A stretch of 64,000 nucleotides of DNA, taken from assembly GCF_963929015.1 (NCBI RefSeq), contig NZ_CAWVHE010000003.1, positions 62,001-126,000 on the forward strand, written 5' to 3'. The stretch comes from Merdimonas sp963929015. GTDB taxonomy: Bacteria > Bacillota > Clostridia > Lachnospirales > Lachnospiraceae. A model generated the notes under the pieces. It was not told the origin of the DNA and did no database searches. It saw only the letters and a list, made by a program, of their open reading frames with translations. Within the stretch, counting starts at the first letter, position 1; every line of letters starts with the position of its first letter. The translations under genes and the position numbers were made by a program. Positions 48,573-57,101 of this stretch are shown piece after piece.

Positions 48573-49070
48573 ATGAAAGTTCTGATCGTCAGTGATACGC
48601 ACAAATCCCATCGGAATCTGGAAAAGATCATGGAAAAGGAGCGCCCGTTTCAGATGCTGATACATCTGGGAGATGTGGAAGGAAGTGAGGACTATATAGA
48701 GGCTCTGGCCGGTTGTCCGGTTCATATTGTCCGGGGAAATAATGATTTCTTTTCTGATCTGCCGGCAGAGGAAGAGTTTTTTATCGAGGGCCAGCATGTT
48801 TTTATTACCCACGGCCATTACTACGGGGTTTCTATGGGCGAATCCAGGATCCGGGCGGAAGGAAGAGGCCGGGGGGCGGATCTGGTTATGTACGGGCACA
48901 CACACAGGCCGTCTCTTTTGGTGGAAAAGGATCTGGTGACGTTAAATCCGGGGAGCGTGTCTTATCCCCGGCAGGAGGGAAGAAAGCCGAGCTATATTGT
49001 GATGAATACAGATGGCGATGGAGAGGCAGTTTTTCAGATATGTTATCTGGATGGATCCGGATTGTTATAG
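48573..49070 (+). CDS. YfcE/MJ0936 family metallophosphoesterase
   Basis: A 165-residue calcineurin-like phosphodiesterase. The metal ligands lie in VSDTHKSHRN, IHLGDVEGS, RGNNDFF, ITHGHYYGV and YGHTHRPSL. Related enzymes hydrolyse cyclic or aryl phosphodiesters; the physiological substrate is unknown. ATAAGGAGGATGACCC precedes the ATG. It is probably co-transcribed with rdgB. Confidence 0.92.
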   Translation: MKVLIVSDTHKSHRNLEKIMEKERPFQMLIHLGDVEGSEDYIEALAGCPVHIVRGNNDFFSDLPAEEEFFIEGQHVFITHGHYYGVSMGESRIRAEGRGRGADLVMYGHTHRPSLLVEKDLVTLNPGSVSYPRQEGRKPSYIVMNTDGDGEAVFQICYLDGSGLL

Positions 49071-49122
49071 ATGTTAAAATTTCCGGTTAAAATTTCCGCA
49101 GTTAAAAAATATGAAAAAGTTG

Positions 49123-49151
49123 TTGACAATCCGAAAAGCATCGGATATAAT
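49123..49151 (+). promoter_or_regulatory. tRNA cluster promoter
   Basis: Consensus TTGACA (49123-49128) and TATAAT (49146-49151), spacer 17, 33 bases before tRNA-Pro. Confidence 0.9.
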
Positions 49152-49183
49152 AATTTTTGCGTTGTGAGACGGTAAGGAGATGT

Positions 49184-49258
49184 CGGGGTGTGGCTCAGCT
49201 TGGCTAGAGCGCCTGGTTTGGGACCAGGAGGCCGCAGGTTCGAATCCTGTCACCCCGA
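49184..49258 (+). tRNA. tRNA-Pro (anticodon TGG)
   Basis: Acceptor CGGGGTG/CACCCCG, anticodon loop TTTGGGA between CCTGG and CCAGG, T-loop TTCGAAT. First tRNA of a seven-gene run; CCA not encoded. Confidence 0.95.
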
Positions 49259-49270
49259 TACCGACAGCAT

Positions 49271-49341
49271 GCGGGTGTAGTTCAATGGTAGAACACCAGC
49301 CTTCCAAGCTGGATACGTGGGTTCGATTCCCATCACCCGCT
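49271..49341 (+). tRNA. tRNA-Gly (anticodon TCC)
   Basis: Acceptor GCGGGTG/CACCCGC with discriminator T, anticodon loop CTTCCAA, T-loop TTCGATT. Confidence 0.95.
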
Positions 49342-49348
49342 CTCTTAT

Positions 49349-49422
49349 GAGTCTGTAGCTCAGCTGGATAGAGCAACGGCCTTCTAAGCCGTAGGTCGAG
49401 GGTTCGAATCCCCCCAGGCTCG
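49349..49422 (+). tRNA. tRNA-Arg (anticodon TCT)
   Basis: Acceptor GAGTCTG/CAGGCTC (one T-G pair) with discriminator G, anticodon loop CTTCTAA, T-loop TTCGAAT. Confidence 0.95.
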
Positions 49423-49487
49423 TTAGAACCAAGACAATTAAATACAGGATACTTAGTTGGACGCTTGGTTCGATAAGTAATTAGCAT

Positions 49488-49562
49488 GGTGGGTATGGTG
49501 CAGTTGGTTAGCGCGCCAGATTGTGGTTCTGGATATCATGGGTTCGAGTCCCATTACCCACC
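49488..49562 (+). tRNA. tRNA-His (anticodon GTG)
   Basis: The extra 5' G(-1) at 49488 faces C73 at 49562, as in all bacterial tRNA-His. Acceptor GTGGGTA/TACCCAC, anticodon loop TTGTGGT. Confidence 0.95.
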
Positions 49563-49581
49563 TTTTTCTATTTTCTTTTAT

Positions 49582-49653
49582 TGGGCTATCGCCAAGCGGT
49601 AAGGCACAGGACTTTGACTCCTGCATTCGTTGGTTCGAATCCAACTAGCCCAG
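49582..49653 (+). tRNA. tRNA-Gln (anticodon TTG)
   Basis: Acceptor TGGGCTA/TAGCCCA, anticodon loop CTTTGAC, T-loop TTCGAAT, discriminator G. Confidence 0.95.
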
Positions 49654-49660
49654 CTTTTAC

Positions 49661-49733
49661 GGGCGTGTAGCTCAGGTGGTAGAGCACTTGACTTTTAATC
49701 AAGTTGTCCGGGGTTCGAATCCCCGCACGCTCA
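49661..49733 (+). tRNA. tRNA-Lys (anticodon TTT)
   Basis: Acceptor GGGCGTG/CACGCTC, anticodon loop CTTTTAA, T arm GGGG-TTCGAAT-CCCC. Confidence 0.95.
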
Positions 49734-49746
49734 CTTTGATATTCCG

Positions 49747-49777
49747 GCGGAAATCCTTTGAAAGATTTCCGCTCTTT
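49747..49777 (+). terminator. terminator between tRNA-Lys and tRNA-Leu
   Basis: GCGGAAATC (49747-49755) pairs perfectly with GATTTCCGC (49764-49772), then TCTTTT. It probably ends the six-tRNA transcript, so tRNA-Leu may depend on read-through or its own promoter. Confidence 0.75.
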
Positions 49778-49788
49778 TGATACGTTGG

Positions 49789-49868
49789 GCGGATGTGGCG
49801 GAACTGGCAGACGCGCTAGACTTAGGATCTAGTACTTCGGTGTGCAGGTTCGATTCCTGTCATCCGCA
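49789..49868 (+). tRNA. tRNA-Leu (anticodon TAG)
   Basis: Acceptor GCGGATG/CATCCGC, anticodon loop CTTAGGA between CTAGA and TCTAG, and a variable arm (TACTTCGGTG) characteristic of a class II tRNA. Confidence 0.95.
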
Positions 49869-50070
49869 TTAGGATCGTGATTTCTGATCTTGCATCGGGG
49901 GTTGCGGTTCTTTTTTTTACAGATTTTCACAGAAATATCAGGAGGGCCTGGTTGCGGAAGTGAAAGCATCGGAAAAGGCGGATTTGCTGTTCTTTGGCTT
50001 GAATATCCGCAAAAAAGAGGATATAATGTGCTTTGTGGAAAGAAGAGGCTTAAAAGGAGCGAAAAAGGAA

Positions 50071-50793
50071 ATGCTGGAAGTAAGAAATCTGACATTTAAT
50101 GTCCATGAAAATGGAGTGGAAAGAAGCATTGTTGAAAATATAAGTTTTCAGGTAAAGGATGGCGAGATGCTGGTGATCACCGGCCCAAACGGCGGCGGAA
50201 AATCTACGCTTGCCAAGGTGCTGATGGGGATTGAAAAAGCCGACGGCGGACAGATCCTTCTGGATGGAGAAGACATTACCGGTTATGATATCGATCACCG
50301 GGCAGGCGCAGGGATTGGCTTCGCGTTTCAGCAACCGCCAAGATTTAAGGGAATGACGGTAAATAAACTGCTTTCCCTGGCTGCGGGAAGAGACCTTTCG
50401 GAGCCGGAGTGCTGCAGGATGCTCAGCGCGGTAGGATTGTGCGCCAGAGAATATATCAGCCGGGAAGTAGATGCTACCTTGTCCGGTGGAGAGATGAAAC
50501 GGCTGGAGATTGCCACTGTGCTTGCCAAACATCATAAATTGTGCATTTTCGACGAGCCGGAGGCGGGGATTGATCTGTGGAGTTTTTCCATGCTGATCCA
50601 GCAGTTTGAAAAGATCCACCAGAAAAAAGAAGAGAGTCTGATCCTGATCTCGCATCAGGAGAGGATCATTCAGATGGCGGATCGGATCATGGTGATCGAA
50701 GGTGGGAAGATCGCAGCAATCGGGCCAAAGGATGAGATCCTGCCCACTCTCCTGGACAAAGGGGAAAGCTGCGTATGTATGGACCGGGAATAG
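50071..50793 (+). CDS. sufC: SufC-type Fe-S assembly ATPase (SmsC)
   Basis: A 240-residue ABC ATPase. The start at 50071 follows AAAAGGAGCGAAAAAGGAA. Walker A is GPNGGGKST, the Q-loop lies in AFQQPPRFKG, the signature is LSGGEMKRLEI and Walker B CIFDEPEAGIDL, a combination typical of SufC. It pairs with a short SufB-type scaffold encoded 13 bases downstream, the SMS (SufBC minimal) arrangement of anaerobes, and would drive Fe-S cluster assembly in the cytoplasm. No SufS, SufU or SufD gene is next to it. Confidence 0.88.
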   Translation: MLEVRNLTFNVHENGVERSIVENISFQVKDGEMLVITGPNGGGKSTLAKVLMGIEKADGGQILLDGEDITGYDIDHRAGAGIGFAFQQPPRFKGMTVNKLLSLAAGRDLSEPECCRMLSAVGLCAREYISREVDATLSGGEMKRLEIATVLAKHHKLCIFDEPEAGIDLWSFSMLIQQFEKIHQKKEESLILISHQERIIQMADRIMVIEGGKIAAIGPKDEILPTLLDKGESCVCMDRE

Positions 50794-50806
50794 GAGGAGA
50801 CGACAG

Positions 50807-51754
50807 ATGGAACAAACAATCGACCAGGCAAAACTGGACCGGATCACGGAGCAGATTTTAAAACAGATTGATAATGGAAATGGATTCTCCCAGGAGGGGG
50901 CATTTAACCTGCGCCACAATGGGGTTGCGCTCTGCCACGGGGACAGTGAGCATATCAAGATCCGTAAGAAAGAGGACAGGCAGGGGATCGACGTCTATAT
51001 TGATGCAGAGACAAAGGGCGAGCAGGTGCATATTCCTGTGGTGGTAGATGCTTCCGGCATGACAGATATTGTATACAATGATTTTTATATCGCAGATGGA
51101 GCGGATGTGGTCATTGTGGCCGGCTGCGGAATCCATAACAGTGGATGCAATGAGAGCCGCCATGACGGGATCCATTCCTTTCATGTGGGAAAAGGCGCAA
51201 ATGTGCGCTATGAAGAAAAGCACTACGGAGAGGGCGAGGGAACCGGAGCGAAGGTCCTGAACCCGGTGACAAAGATCTTTATGGAGGAAGACTCTGTATT
51301 TACATTGGATACGGCCCAGATCAAAGGCGTGGATTCTACGGTAAGGGAGACAGAGGTACATCTTGGAAAAGGGGCAAAGCTGTATGTGATTGAAAAGCTG
51401 ATGACCCACGACTGCCAGACGGCAGAATCCAATATGGAGGTGGATCTGGACGGCGAAGGAAGCTCTGCACAGATCATTTCCCGGTCTGTAGCCAAAGGAA
51501 CCTCAAAGCAGATTTTTCATCCCAGGGCTGTGGGAAATGCCAGGTGCCACGCTCATGTACAATGTGATTCTATTATCATGGATCACGCAGAGGTCAGCTC
51601 GATCCCGGAGATCAACGCCAGACATCTGGATGCGGCGATTATCCATGAGGCGGCCATTGGCAGAATCAACGATGAGCAGCTGATCAAACTTCGGACGCTG
51701 GGCATGACAGAAGAAGAGGCGGAAGGTGTGATCATTGAAAACTTTTTGAATTAA
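50807..51754 (+). CDS. short SufB/SufD-type Fe-S scaffold (SmsB)
   Basis: A 315-residue SufBD-fold protein after TAGGAGGAGACGACAG. The parallel beta-helix core is evident (YNDFYIADGADVVIVAGCGIHN, VDSTVRETEVHLGKGAKLYVIE) and the end RINDEQLIKLRTLGMTEEEAEGVII is the conserved SufB/D C-terminus with the SufC-binding helix. It is much shorter than classical SufB (about 470 residues), as expected for the ancestral two-component SmsCB system, where a SmsB homodimer replaces SufBD. The Cys in GCGIHNSGCNESRHDG are candidate ligands. Confidence 0.87.
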   Translation: MEQTIDQAKLDRITEQILKQIDNGNGFSQEGAFNLRHNGVALCHGDSEHIKIRKKEDRQGIDVYIDAETKGEQVHIPVVVDASGMTDIVYNDFYIADGADVVIVAGCGIHNSGCNESRHDGIHSFHVGKGANVRYEEKHYGEGEGTGAKVLNPVTKIFMEEDSVFTLDTAQIKGVDSTVRETEVHLGKGAKLYVIEKLMTHDCQTAESNMEVDLDGEGSSAQIISRSVAKGTSKQIFHPRAVGNARCHAHVQCDSIIMDHAEVSSIPEINARHLDAAIIHEAAIGRINDEQLIKLRTLGMTEEEAEGVIIENFLN

Positions 51755-51793
51755 GAGGCTATGTAGTTTTTTGACAGAAGAGAAGAGGAATCA

Positions 51794-52648
51794 ATGAAAT
51801 TAAAGAAACGACTGCACGTCATGGGGAAAGCGCTGCACATGGAGCTTAGAGAGCATAAAAGCTCCTTTCTTGTGTATGTGACGCTGCGGGCGCTGGTCAT
51901 CGTGATGATGATCCTGCAGATTTTTAACCGGAACTATGAGAATGTATTTTTGTGCGCCCTGACTCTGGTGCTGCTGATCATGCCAAGCCTGATCCAGATC
52001 AATTTAAAGATCGAGCTGCCGACTGCGCTGGAGATTACCATTCTGGTATTCATTTTTGCGGCGGAGATCCTGGGAGAGATCCAGGCGTATTATATCAAAT
52101 TTCCGTTCTGGGATACCGTACTCCATACCATCAATGGATTTTTGATGGCGGCCATTGGATTTGCGCTGGTGGACATCCTGAACCAGAGTAAGAAATTTTC
52201 CATCCAGCTGTCGCCGGTATTTCTGGCGATCGTTGCATTTTGCTTTTCCATGACCGTAGGCGTGCTGTGGGAATTTTTCGAGTGCGCCATGGACCGGTTT
52301 TTTGGCATGGATATGCAAAAAGATACCATTATCCACAGTTTTTCTTCCGTGATGCTGGATCCCACGCACAAGAATATTCCTGTGCCCGTGGAAGGGATTA
52401 ACGAGGTGGTGATCAACGGGCAGGAACTGGGCCTGGGCGGGTATCTGGACATTGGGCTTTTAGATACCATGAACGACCTGTTTGTCAATTTCATCGGGGC
52501 AGCGGTATTTTCCGTGATTGGATATTTCTATGTAAAAAGCCGGGGAAAAGGGAAATTTGCCCGTAAGTTTATCCCCAGGCTTAAGAGCAAGGATGCAGAT
52601 TTTCTGGAAAAAGCGGAAGAGATGGAGAAAACAGAAAAACAGAAGTGA
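51794..52648 (+). CDS. polytopic membrane protein, unknown function
   Basis: A 284-residue protein with about six predicted membrane helices (FLVYVTLRALVIVMMILQIF, VFLCALTLVLLIMPSLIQI, LEITILVFIFAAEILG, TVLHTINGFLMAAIGFALVD, VFLAIVAFCFSMTVGVLWEFF, LFVNFIGAAVFSVIGYFYV) and charged ends. Conserved-looking polar residues lie between helices (DTVLHTINGF, LWEFFECAMDRFFGMD). I do not assign a family with certainty. It stands 40 bases behind smsB and ends with a strong terminator. Confidence 0.7.
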   Translation: MKLKKRLHVMGKALHMELREHKSSFLVYVTLRALVIVMMILQIFNRNYENVFLCALTLVLLIMPSLIQINLKIELPTALEITILVFIFAAEILGEIQAYYIKFPFWDTVLHTINGFLMAAIGFALVDILNQSKKFSIQLSPVFLAIVAFCFSMTVGVLWEFFECAMDRFFGMDMQKDTIIHSFSSVMLDPTHKNIPVPVEGINEVVINGQELGLGGYLDIGLLDTMNDLFVNFIGAAVFSVIGYFYVKSRGKGKFARKFIPRLKSKDADFLEKAEEMEKTEKQK

Positions 52649-52665
52649 TTCTCGAAATGGTACTG

Positions 52666-52693
52666 GCCGGGGGCAAAAGCCCCCGGCTTTTTT
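52666..52693 (+). terminator. rho-independent terminator
   Basis: GCCGGGGGC-AAAA-GCCCCCGGC followed by six T. Confidence 0.95.
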
Positions 52694-52696
52694 CTT

Positions 52697-52725
52697 TTGC
52701 TGACAGGGGTCTGTTATGATAAAAT
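52697..52725 (+). promoter_or_regulatory. xylB promoter candidate
   Basis: TTGCTG (52697-52702) and TAAAAT (52720-52725), spacer 17. Confidence 0.5.
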
Positions 52726-52790
52726 AAGAATCAGATAAGAATTCAGATAATAGTCAGAAGGTGAAGGATAAACAGAAAAGGAGGAAGGTT

Positions 52791-54248
52791 ATGTATTTTA
52801 TCGGTATTGATCTGGGAACATCGGCGGTCAAGCTTCTTCTGATGGATGAAAAGGGGACGATCCACCGGGTGGTGTCAAAAGAATACCCTCTGTATTTCCC
52901 GCAACCGGGATGGTCGGAGCAAAATCCAAAGGACTGGTATGAGAAGACCCTGGAAGGGATCCGGGAACTGACGGAGGGAGTGGAGAAGCGCGAAGTGGCC
53001 GGGATTGGCTGCGGCGGGCAGATGCACGGGCTGGTGGTCCTTGACGACCGCGATCAGGTGATCCGTCCGGCCATCCTCTGGAATGACGGACGAACGGCGA
53101 AGCAGACGGAATATCTCAATCAGGTGATCGGAAAAGAGACCCTGTCAAAATATACGGCAAATATTGCATTTGCGGGATTCACAGCGCCCAAGCTTTTGTG
53201 GATGCAGGAAGAGGAGCCGGAACATTTCGCGAAAATCGCAAAGATCATGCTCCCCAAGGACTATCTGTCCTACCGGTTGGGCGGCGTCCACTGTACCGAT
53301 TATTCGGACGCGTCGGGCATGCTGCTTCTGGATGTGGAGCATAAATGCTGGTCAAAGGAAATGATGGAGATCTGCCATGTCCGCGAGGAACAGCTGCCAA
53401 AGCTGTTTGAAAGCTATGAGGCCGTAGGGACTCTGAAGCCGGAGCTGGCAAGAGAACTGGGGCTTTCTGATCAGGTGAAGATCGTAGCGGGAGCCGGGGA
53501 TAATGCGGCGGCGGCTGTGGGAACCGGAACCGTGGGCGACGGACGATGCAATATTTCCCTTGGGACTTCCGGGACCATTTTCATTTCCAGCAGGACATTT
53601 GGCGTGGACAGCTACAACGCGCTGCATTCCTTTGCTCATGCAGACGGGCATTATCATCTGATGGGCTGCATGTTAAGCGCGGCGGCCTGCAATAAATGGT
53701 GGATGGAAGAGATCCTGAAGACCTCGGATTATGGCGCGGAGCAGGAAAAGATCTGCAGGCTGGGGGAAAATCACGTGTATTACCTGCCTTATCTGATGGG
53801 CGAGCGGTCGCCCCATAACGATCCCGATGCCAGGGCCTGCTTCATCGGCATGTCCATGGACACCACCAGAGAAGAAATGACCCAGGCCGTGCTGGAGGGC
53901 GTGGCCTTTGCCCTTCGGGATTCCCTGGAGGTGGCAAAAAGCCTGGGCGTACAGCTGACCCGGACCAGGATCTGCGGCGGCGGGGCAAAAAGCACACTCT
54001 GGAAACAGATCATCGCAAATGTCATGAACCTGAAGGTAGACATGATCGAGAGCGAAGAAGGACCAGGACTTGGCGGCGCAATGCTGGCAGCCGTAGGATG
54101 TGGCGCATTTGCCAGCGTAGAAGAAGCAGCTGAAAAGCTGGTCCGGGTAGTGGACACCATCGAACCCGATCCGGAACTGGTCGAAAAATACGCCAGACAC
54201 TACGAAAAATTCCGGAAATTCTACCCGGCGCTGAAGGGGTTATTTTAG
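52791..54248 (+). CDS. xylB: xylulokinase
   Basis: A 485-residue FGGY kinase with the xylulokinase signature GGQMHGLVVLDD and ILWNDGRTAKQ, unlike the other FGGY enzymes in this window. IGIDLGTSAVKLLLMD, YLPYLMGERSPHNDP and RICGGGAKSTLWKQI complete the picture. It converts D-xylulose to D-xylulose-5-phosphate for the pentose phosphate route. AAAAGGAGGAAGGTT precedes the ATG at 52791. No xylA or transporter is adjacent, so it may serve several pentose routes. A repeat element follows the stop. Confidence 0.92.
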   Translation: MYFIGIDLGTSAVKLLLMDEKGTIHRVVSKEYPLYFPQPGWSEQNPKDWYEKTLEGIRELTEGVEKREVAGIGCGGQMHGLVVLDDRDQVIRPAILWNDGRTAKQTEYLNQVIGKETLSKYTANIAFAGFTAPKLLWMQEEEPEHFAKIAKIMLPKDYLSYRLGGVHCTDYSDASGMLLLDVEHKCWSKEMMEICHVREEQLPKLFESYEAVGTLKPELARELGLSDQVKIVAGAGDNAAAAVGTGTVGDGRCNISLGTSGTIFISSRTFGVDSYNALHSFAHADGHYHLMGCMLSAAACNKWWMEEILKTSDYGAEQEKICRLGENHVYYLPYLMGERSPHNDPDARACFIGMSMDTTREEMTQAVLEGVAFALRDSLEVAKSLGVQLTRTRICGGGAKSTLWKQIIANVMNLKVDMIESEEGPGLGGAMLAAVGCGAFASVEEAAEKLVRVVDTIEPDPELVEKYARHYEKFRKFYPALKGLF

Positions 54249-54254
54249 CACTCG

Positions 54255-54333
54255 GGTACAGGGTAAAATTCAATTAGGTACAGGGTGAAATGCAAATTGG
54301 GACGTAGACCTTTGCAAAAAGTCTACGTCCCAA
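54255..54333 (+). repeat. intergenic 22-nt phased repeat element, copy 4
   Basis: GGTACAGGG occurs at 54255 and 54277, and GGGACGTAG at 54299: exact 22-base spacing. The hairpin is formed by 54297-54309 and 54321-54333 (13 bp); one base of the inner stem has changed (AAAAGTC for AAAGGTC). It lies between xylB and the ribosome binding site of the hydrolase gene. Confidence 0.9.
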
Positions 54334-54356
54334 ATGAAAGTAGTGGAGGTGGAATT

Positions 54357-55331
54357 ATGGCGATTTACCGGAAGTATCTGGAGCCGTCCTACGGCCCTGT
54401 GGCGCCGGAGGTGGAGATTATGGCGCCCCAGGTGATGGATATGGAGCACAAAGAGGCCTGGCGGAGGCAGAGTGATTATGAATCGCTGGCGCTTATGACG
54501 GCTGCCTATCGGAAATGTAACTGCTATCCGCAGGTGATGCGTGTGCTGACGGAGGATGTTCGGCTGGATTTTGGGAACGGGCCGTTCCGGGTGCGGATCT
54601 ACCTGCCGCCGGAAGGGGCCGGAAAGCGTCCCGTGCTGGTGTACTGCCATGGCGGCTCGTTTTCCTTTAACAGTATCGAAGTGTATGAGTATGTGTGCCG
54701 CTATCTGTGCATGGCGGGCAATCTGATCGTGGTGGCGCCGGATTACCACCTGGCGCCGGAGTTTCGGTTCCCGAAGGGACTGGAAGAGTCTTATGAGACG
54801 TTGAAATGGGCGGAGGCTCACGCGGAAGAGTACGGTGGCGATCCGGATAATTTAAATGTGGGCGGCGACAGTTCCGGCGGAAATTTTGCGGCGGTACTCT
54901 CTATGCTGGCAAGAGACTGGAAGGGCCCGAAGATCTGCAGACAGCTCCTGGTCTATCCGTTGGTGTGCAACTATGCGGAAGAGGTAACACGGTCGGAGGA
55001 ACTCTACGGACGGAACCATTTTCTGGATTACCGCTGTGTGGACGATCCTATGGCGCCTTACTTTAGCAGAGAAGAGGAGAGAAAGAATCCGCTGGCCTCC
55101 CCGCTCCTTGCCAAAGATCTGACCGGCCTTCCGCCGGCCTGCCTGGTGCTTGCCGGCTGCGATCCGCTGCTGGATCAGGGACTGATGTACGCGGCCAGGC
55201 TGGAAGACGCCGGCGTTCCGGTGGAATGCCATGTGATGGAAGGGATGCTCCACGGATTTTTCAACTGGACCTATGGGAAGAGTTTTGAAGCCCTGGGCCT
55301 GGGCGCCCGGTTTCTCAATCAGAGATCGTAG
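54357..55331 (+). CDS. alpha/beta hydrolase, hormone-sensitive lipase family
   Basis: A 324-residue esterase/lipase. The oxyanion motif is CHGGSFSFNS (HGG), the nucleophile elbow GGDSSGGNF, and Asp and His of the triad are likely in AGCDPLLDQG and EGMLHGFFNW. The start at 54357 follows GTGGAGGTGGAATT; the upstream frame would translate the repeat hairpin. Cytoplasmic, without signal peptide. It probably removes acyl groups from small esters such as acetylated sugars, but the substrate is not shown by sequence. Confidence 0.88.
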   Translation: MAIYRKYLEPSYGPVAPEVEIMAPQVMDMEHKEAWRRQSDYESLALMTAAYRKCNCYPQVMRVLTEDVRLDFGNGPFRVRIYLPPEGAGKRPVLVYCHGGSFSFNSIEVYEYVCRYLCMAGNLIVVAPDYHLAPEFRFPKGLEESYETLKWAEAHAEEYGGDPDNLNVGGDSSGGNFAAVLSMLARDWKGPKICRQLLVYPLVCNYAEEVTRSEELYGRNHFLDYRCVDDPMAPYFSREEERKNPLASPLLAKDLTGLPPACLVLAGCDPLLDQGLMYAARLEDAGVPVECHVMEGMLHGFFNWTYGKSFEALGLGARFLNQRS

Positions 55332-55384
55332 GCGTTTGTAAAGAAAACAAGAGGAAATGTTAAATCTTACCACATTTGCTTTAC

Positions 55385-55400
55385 GGGCAGGGTAAAATCC
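55385..55400 (+). repeat. partial unit of the dispersed repeat
   Basis: GGGCAGGGTAAAATCC resembles the unit GGTGCAGGGTAAAATCC seen at 63112. No hairpin accompanies it, so it may be a decayed copy between the hydrolase and AIM24 genes. Confidence 0.4.
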
Positions 55401-55460
55401 AGTAAGATAAATGTAATAGTAATATACCTAATAAAAAAATGATCCAAGGAGGGCAAAGAG

Positions 55461-56141
55461 ATGAAGTATCAGATTTTAGGCGACACGCTGCCGGTAGTGG
55501 TATGCCAGCTGGAGGGCGGCGAGAAGATGATCACAGAGAGCGGGAGCATGTCCTGGATGTCTCCGAATATGAAAATGGAAACGACCAGCAATGGCGGTTT
55601 TGGAAAGGCGCTGGGACGGATGTTCGCAGGAGAACATATTTTCCAGAACATTTACACGGCGCAGGGCGGCGAGGGAATGATCGCTTTTGCATCCAGTTTT
55701 CCGGGATCTGTCCGGGCATTTGAGATTGCGCCCGGAAAGGAAATGATCTTCCAGAAGAGCTCATTCCTGGCAGGCGAGGCTGGCATCCAGCTGTCTGTAT
55801 TCTTTAATAAGAAATTCACATCCGGCCTGTTTGGCGGCGAGGGATTTATCATGCAGAAGCTGTCCGGACAGGGCATTGCGTTTGCTGAGTTTGACGGTCA
55901 TGTAGTGGAATATGATCTGGCTCCAGGCCAGCAGATCGTGGTGGACACCGGATATCTGGCAGCCATGGAAGCAACCTGCAGCATGGAAGTAAAGAGTGTT
56001 CCCGGCGTGAAAAATATGTTGTTTGGCGGGGAGGGGATTTTCAACACCCTGATCACAGGTCCCGGCAGGATCTGGCTGCAGACCATGCCGCTTAGCAATG
56101 TGGCGGGAGTGTTAAGGCCTTACATGCCGACAGGAAATTAA
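55461..56141 (+). CDS. AIM24 / TIGR00266 family protein
   Basis: A 226-residue protein of the AIM24 family (ITESGSMSWMSPNMKMET, GGFGKALGRMFAGE, VDTGYLAAMEATCSMEV, GGEGIFNTLITGPGRIWLQT). The fold is a trimeric beta-structure; a biochemical function is not established, though the family has been linked to membrane or mitochondrial processes in yeast. CCAAGGAGGGCAAAGAG precedes the ATG. It stands between a hydrolase and an aldolase gene without obvious functional link. Confidence 0.85.
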   Translation: MKYQILGDTLPVVVCQLEGGEKMITESGSMSWMSPNMKMETTSNGGFGKALGRMFAGEHIFQNIYTAQGGEGMIAFASSFPGSVRAFEIAPGKEMIFQKSSFLAGEAGIQLSVFFNKKFTSGLFGGEGFIMQKLSGQGIAFAEFDGHVVEYDLAPGQQIVVDTGYLAAMEATCSMEVKSVPGVKNMLFGGEGIFNTLITGPGRIWLQTMPLSNVAGVLRPYMPTGN

Positions 56142-56208
56142 GCGCTTTTTTGTCAGACATGCGAGAAAAGGCGGATGTCAGAAAATATGGGAAACAGGAG
56201 GAAATGCC

Positions 56209-57093
56209 ATGTTAGTTTCATTGAAAGAGCTGATGAAAGCTGCGTCAGAGGGTGGTTATGCGGTGGGCGCATTTAACGTATCCAATCTGGAATCTCTGAT
56301 GGCCATCATGGGGGCGGCGGAGGAAACAGGACACGGAGTGATTTTAAATTATGCAGAAGTGCACGCCCCGTTTCTGTCGATGGAGCAGGCGGCTCTGATC
56401 ATGCTGGATGCAGCCAGAAAGGCCAGTGTTCCGGTGTGCGTCCACCTGGATCATGGCTCCTCTATGGAAGCCTGCATCCGGGCCATCCGTCTGGGATTTA
56501 CATCTGTGATGCTGGACGCATCCGCAGAAGATTATGAGACGAATGTAAGGGCGACAGCCCAGATTGTCCGTCTGGCCCACAGTGTGGGGGTAACCGTGGA
56601 GGCGGAGCTTGGTCATATTTTTTCTTCTAATATGGGACTGGCGGAATCGCCTGCAGAGGCGGAAACGCTGGATTCCTACGAAAGCGCTGACGACGTGTAT
56701 ACAGATCCGGCAACGGCAAAGGATTTTGTAGAACGGACCGAAGTGGACGTTCTTGCCATTGCTTTTGGCACCACTCATGGCATTTACACGAAGAAGCCGG
56801 TGCTGGACCTGGAGCGGATCGCAAGGATCCGGCAGGCCATTGACATTCCTTTTGTGATGCACGGAGGATCAGGCCTTAGCAAAGAAGAATTCCAGACCGC
56901 CATCAGAAACGGGATTCGGAAGATCAATTATTATACTTATATGACGCTGGCCGGAGGAAAAGCGGTGAAGGAGGCTATGGATCAAAAGGGAGCGGATGAA
57001 AATGTTTTCTTCCATGATATTCCCATGATCGCGACAGAAGCCATGAAGGAAAATGTCAAAGAAGCCATTCGGGTATTCAGTCTGGAAGTGTAG
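56209..57093 (+). CDS. class II ketose-bisphosphate aldolase paralogue
   Basis: A 294-residue class II aldolase with CVHLDHGSSMEACI, AEAELGH-type zinc region (VEAELGHIF), FGTTHGIYTK and VMHGGSGLSKEE. It is the third paralogue in the window and differs in an inserted acidic stretch near residues 145-170. GAAACAGGAGGAAATGCC precedes the ATG. The PfkB kinase gene follows nine bases later, so the pair forms a kinase-aldolase module for a ketose phosphate (for example fructose-1-P, tagatose-6-P or a deoxy-ketose). Confidence 0.87.
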   Translation: MLVSLKELMKAASEGGYAVGAFNVSNLESLMAIMGAAEETGHGVILNYAEVHAPFLSMEQAALIMLDAARKASVPVCVHLDHGSSMEACIRAIRLGFTSVMLDASAEDYETNVRATAQIVRLAHSVGVTVEAELGHIFSSNMGLAESPAEAETLDSYESADDVYTDPATAKDFVERTEVDVLAIAFGTTHGIYTKKPVLDLERIARIRQAIDIPFVMHGGSGLSKEEFQTAIRNGIRKINYYTYMTLAGGKAVKEAMDQKGADENVFFHDIPMIATEAMKENVKEAIRVFSLEV

Positions 57094-57101
57094 GTGGAAA
57101 A

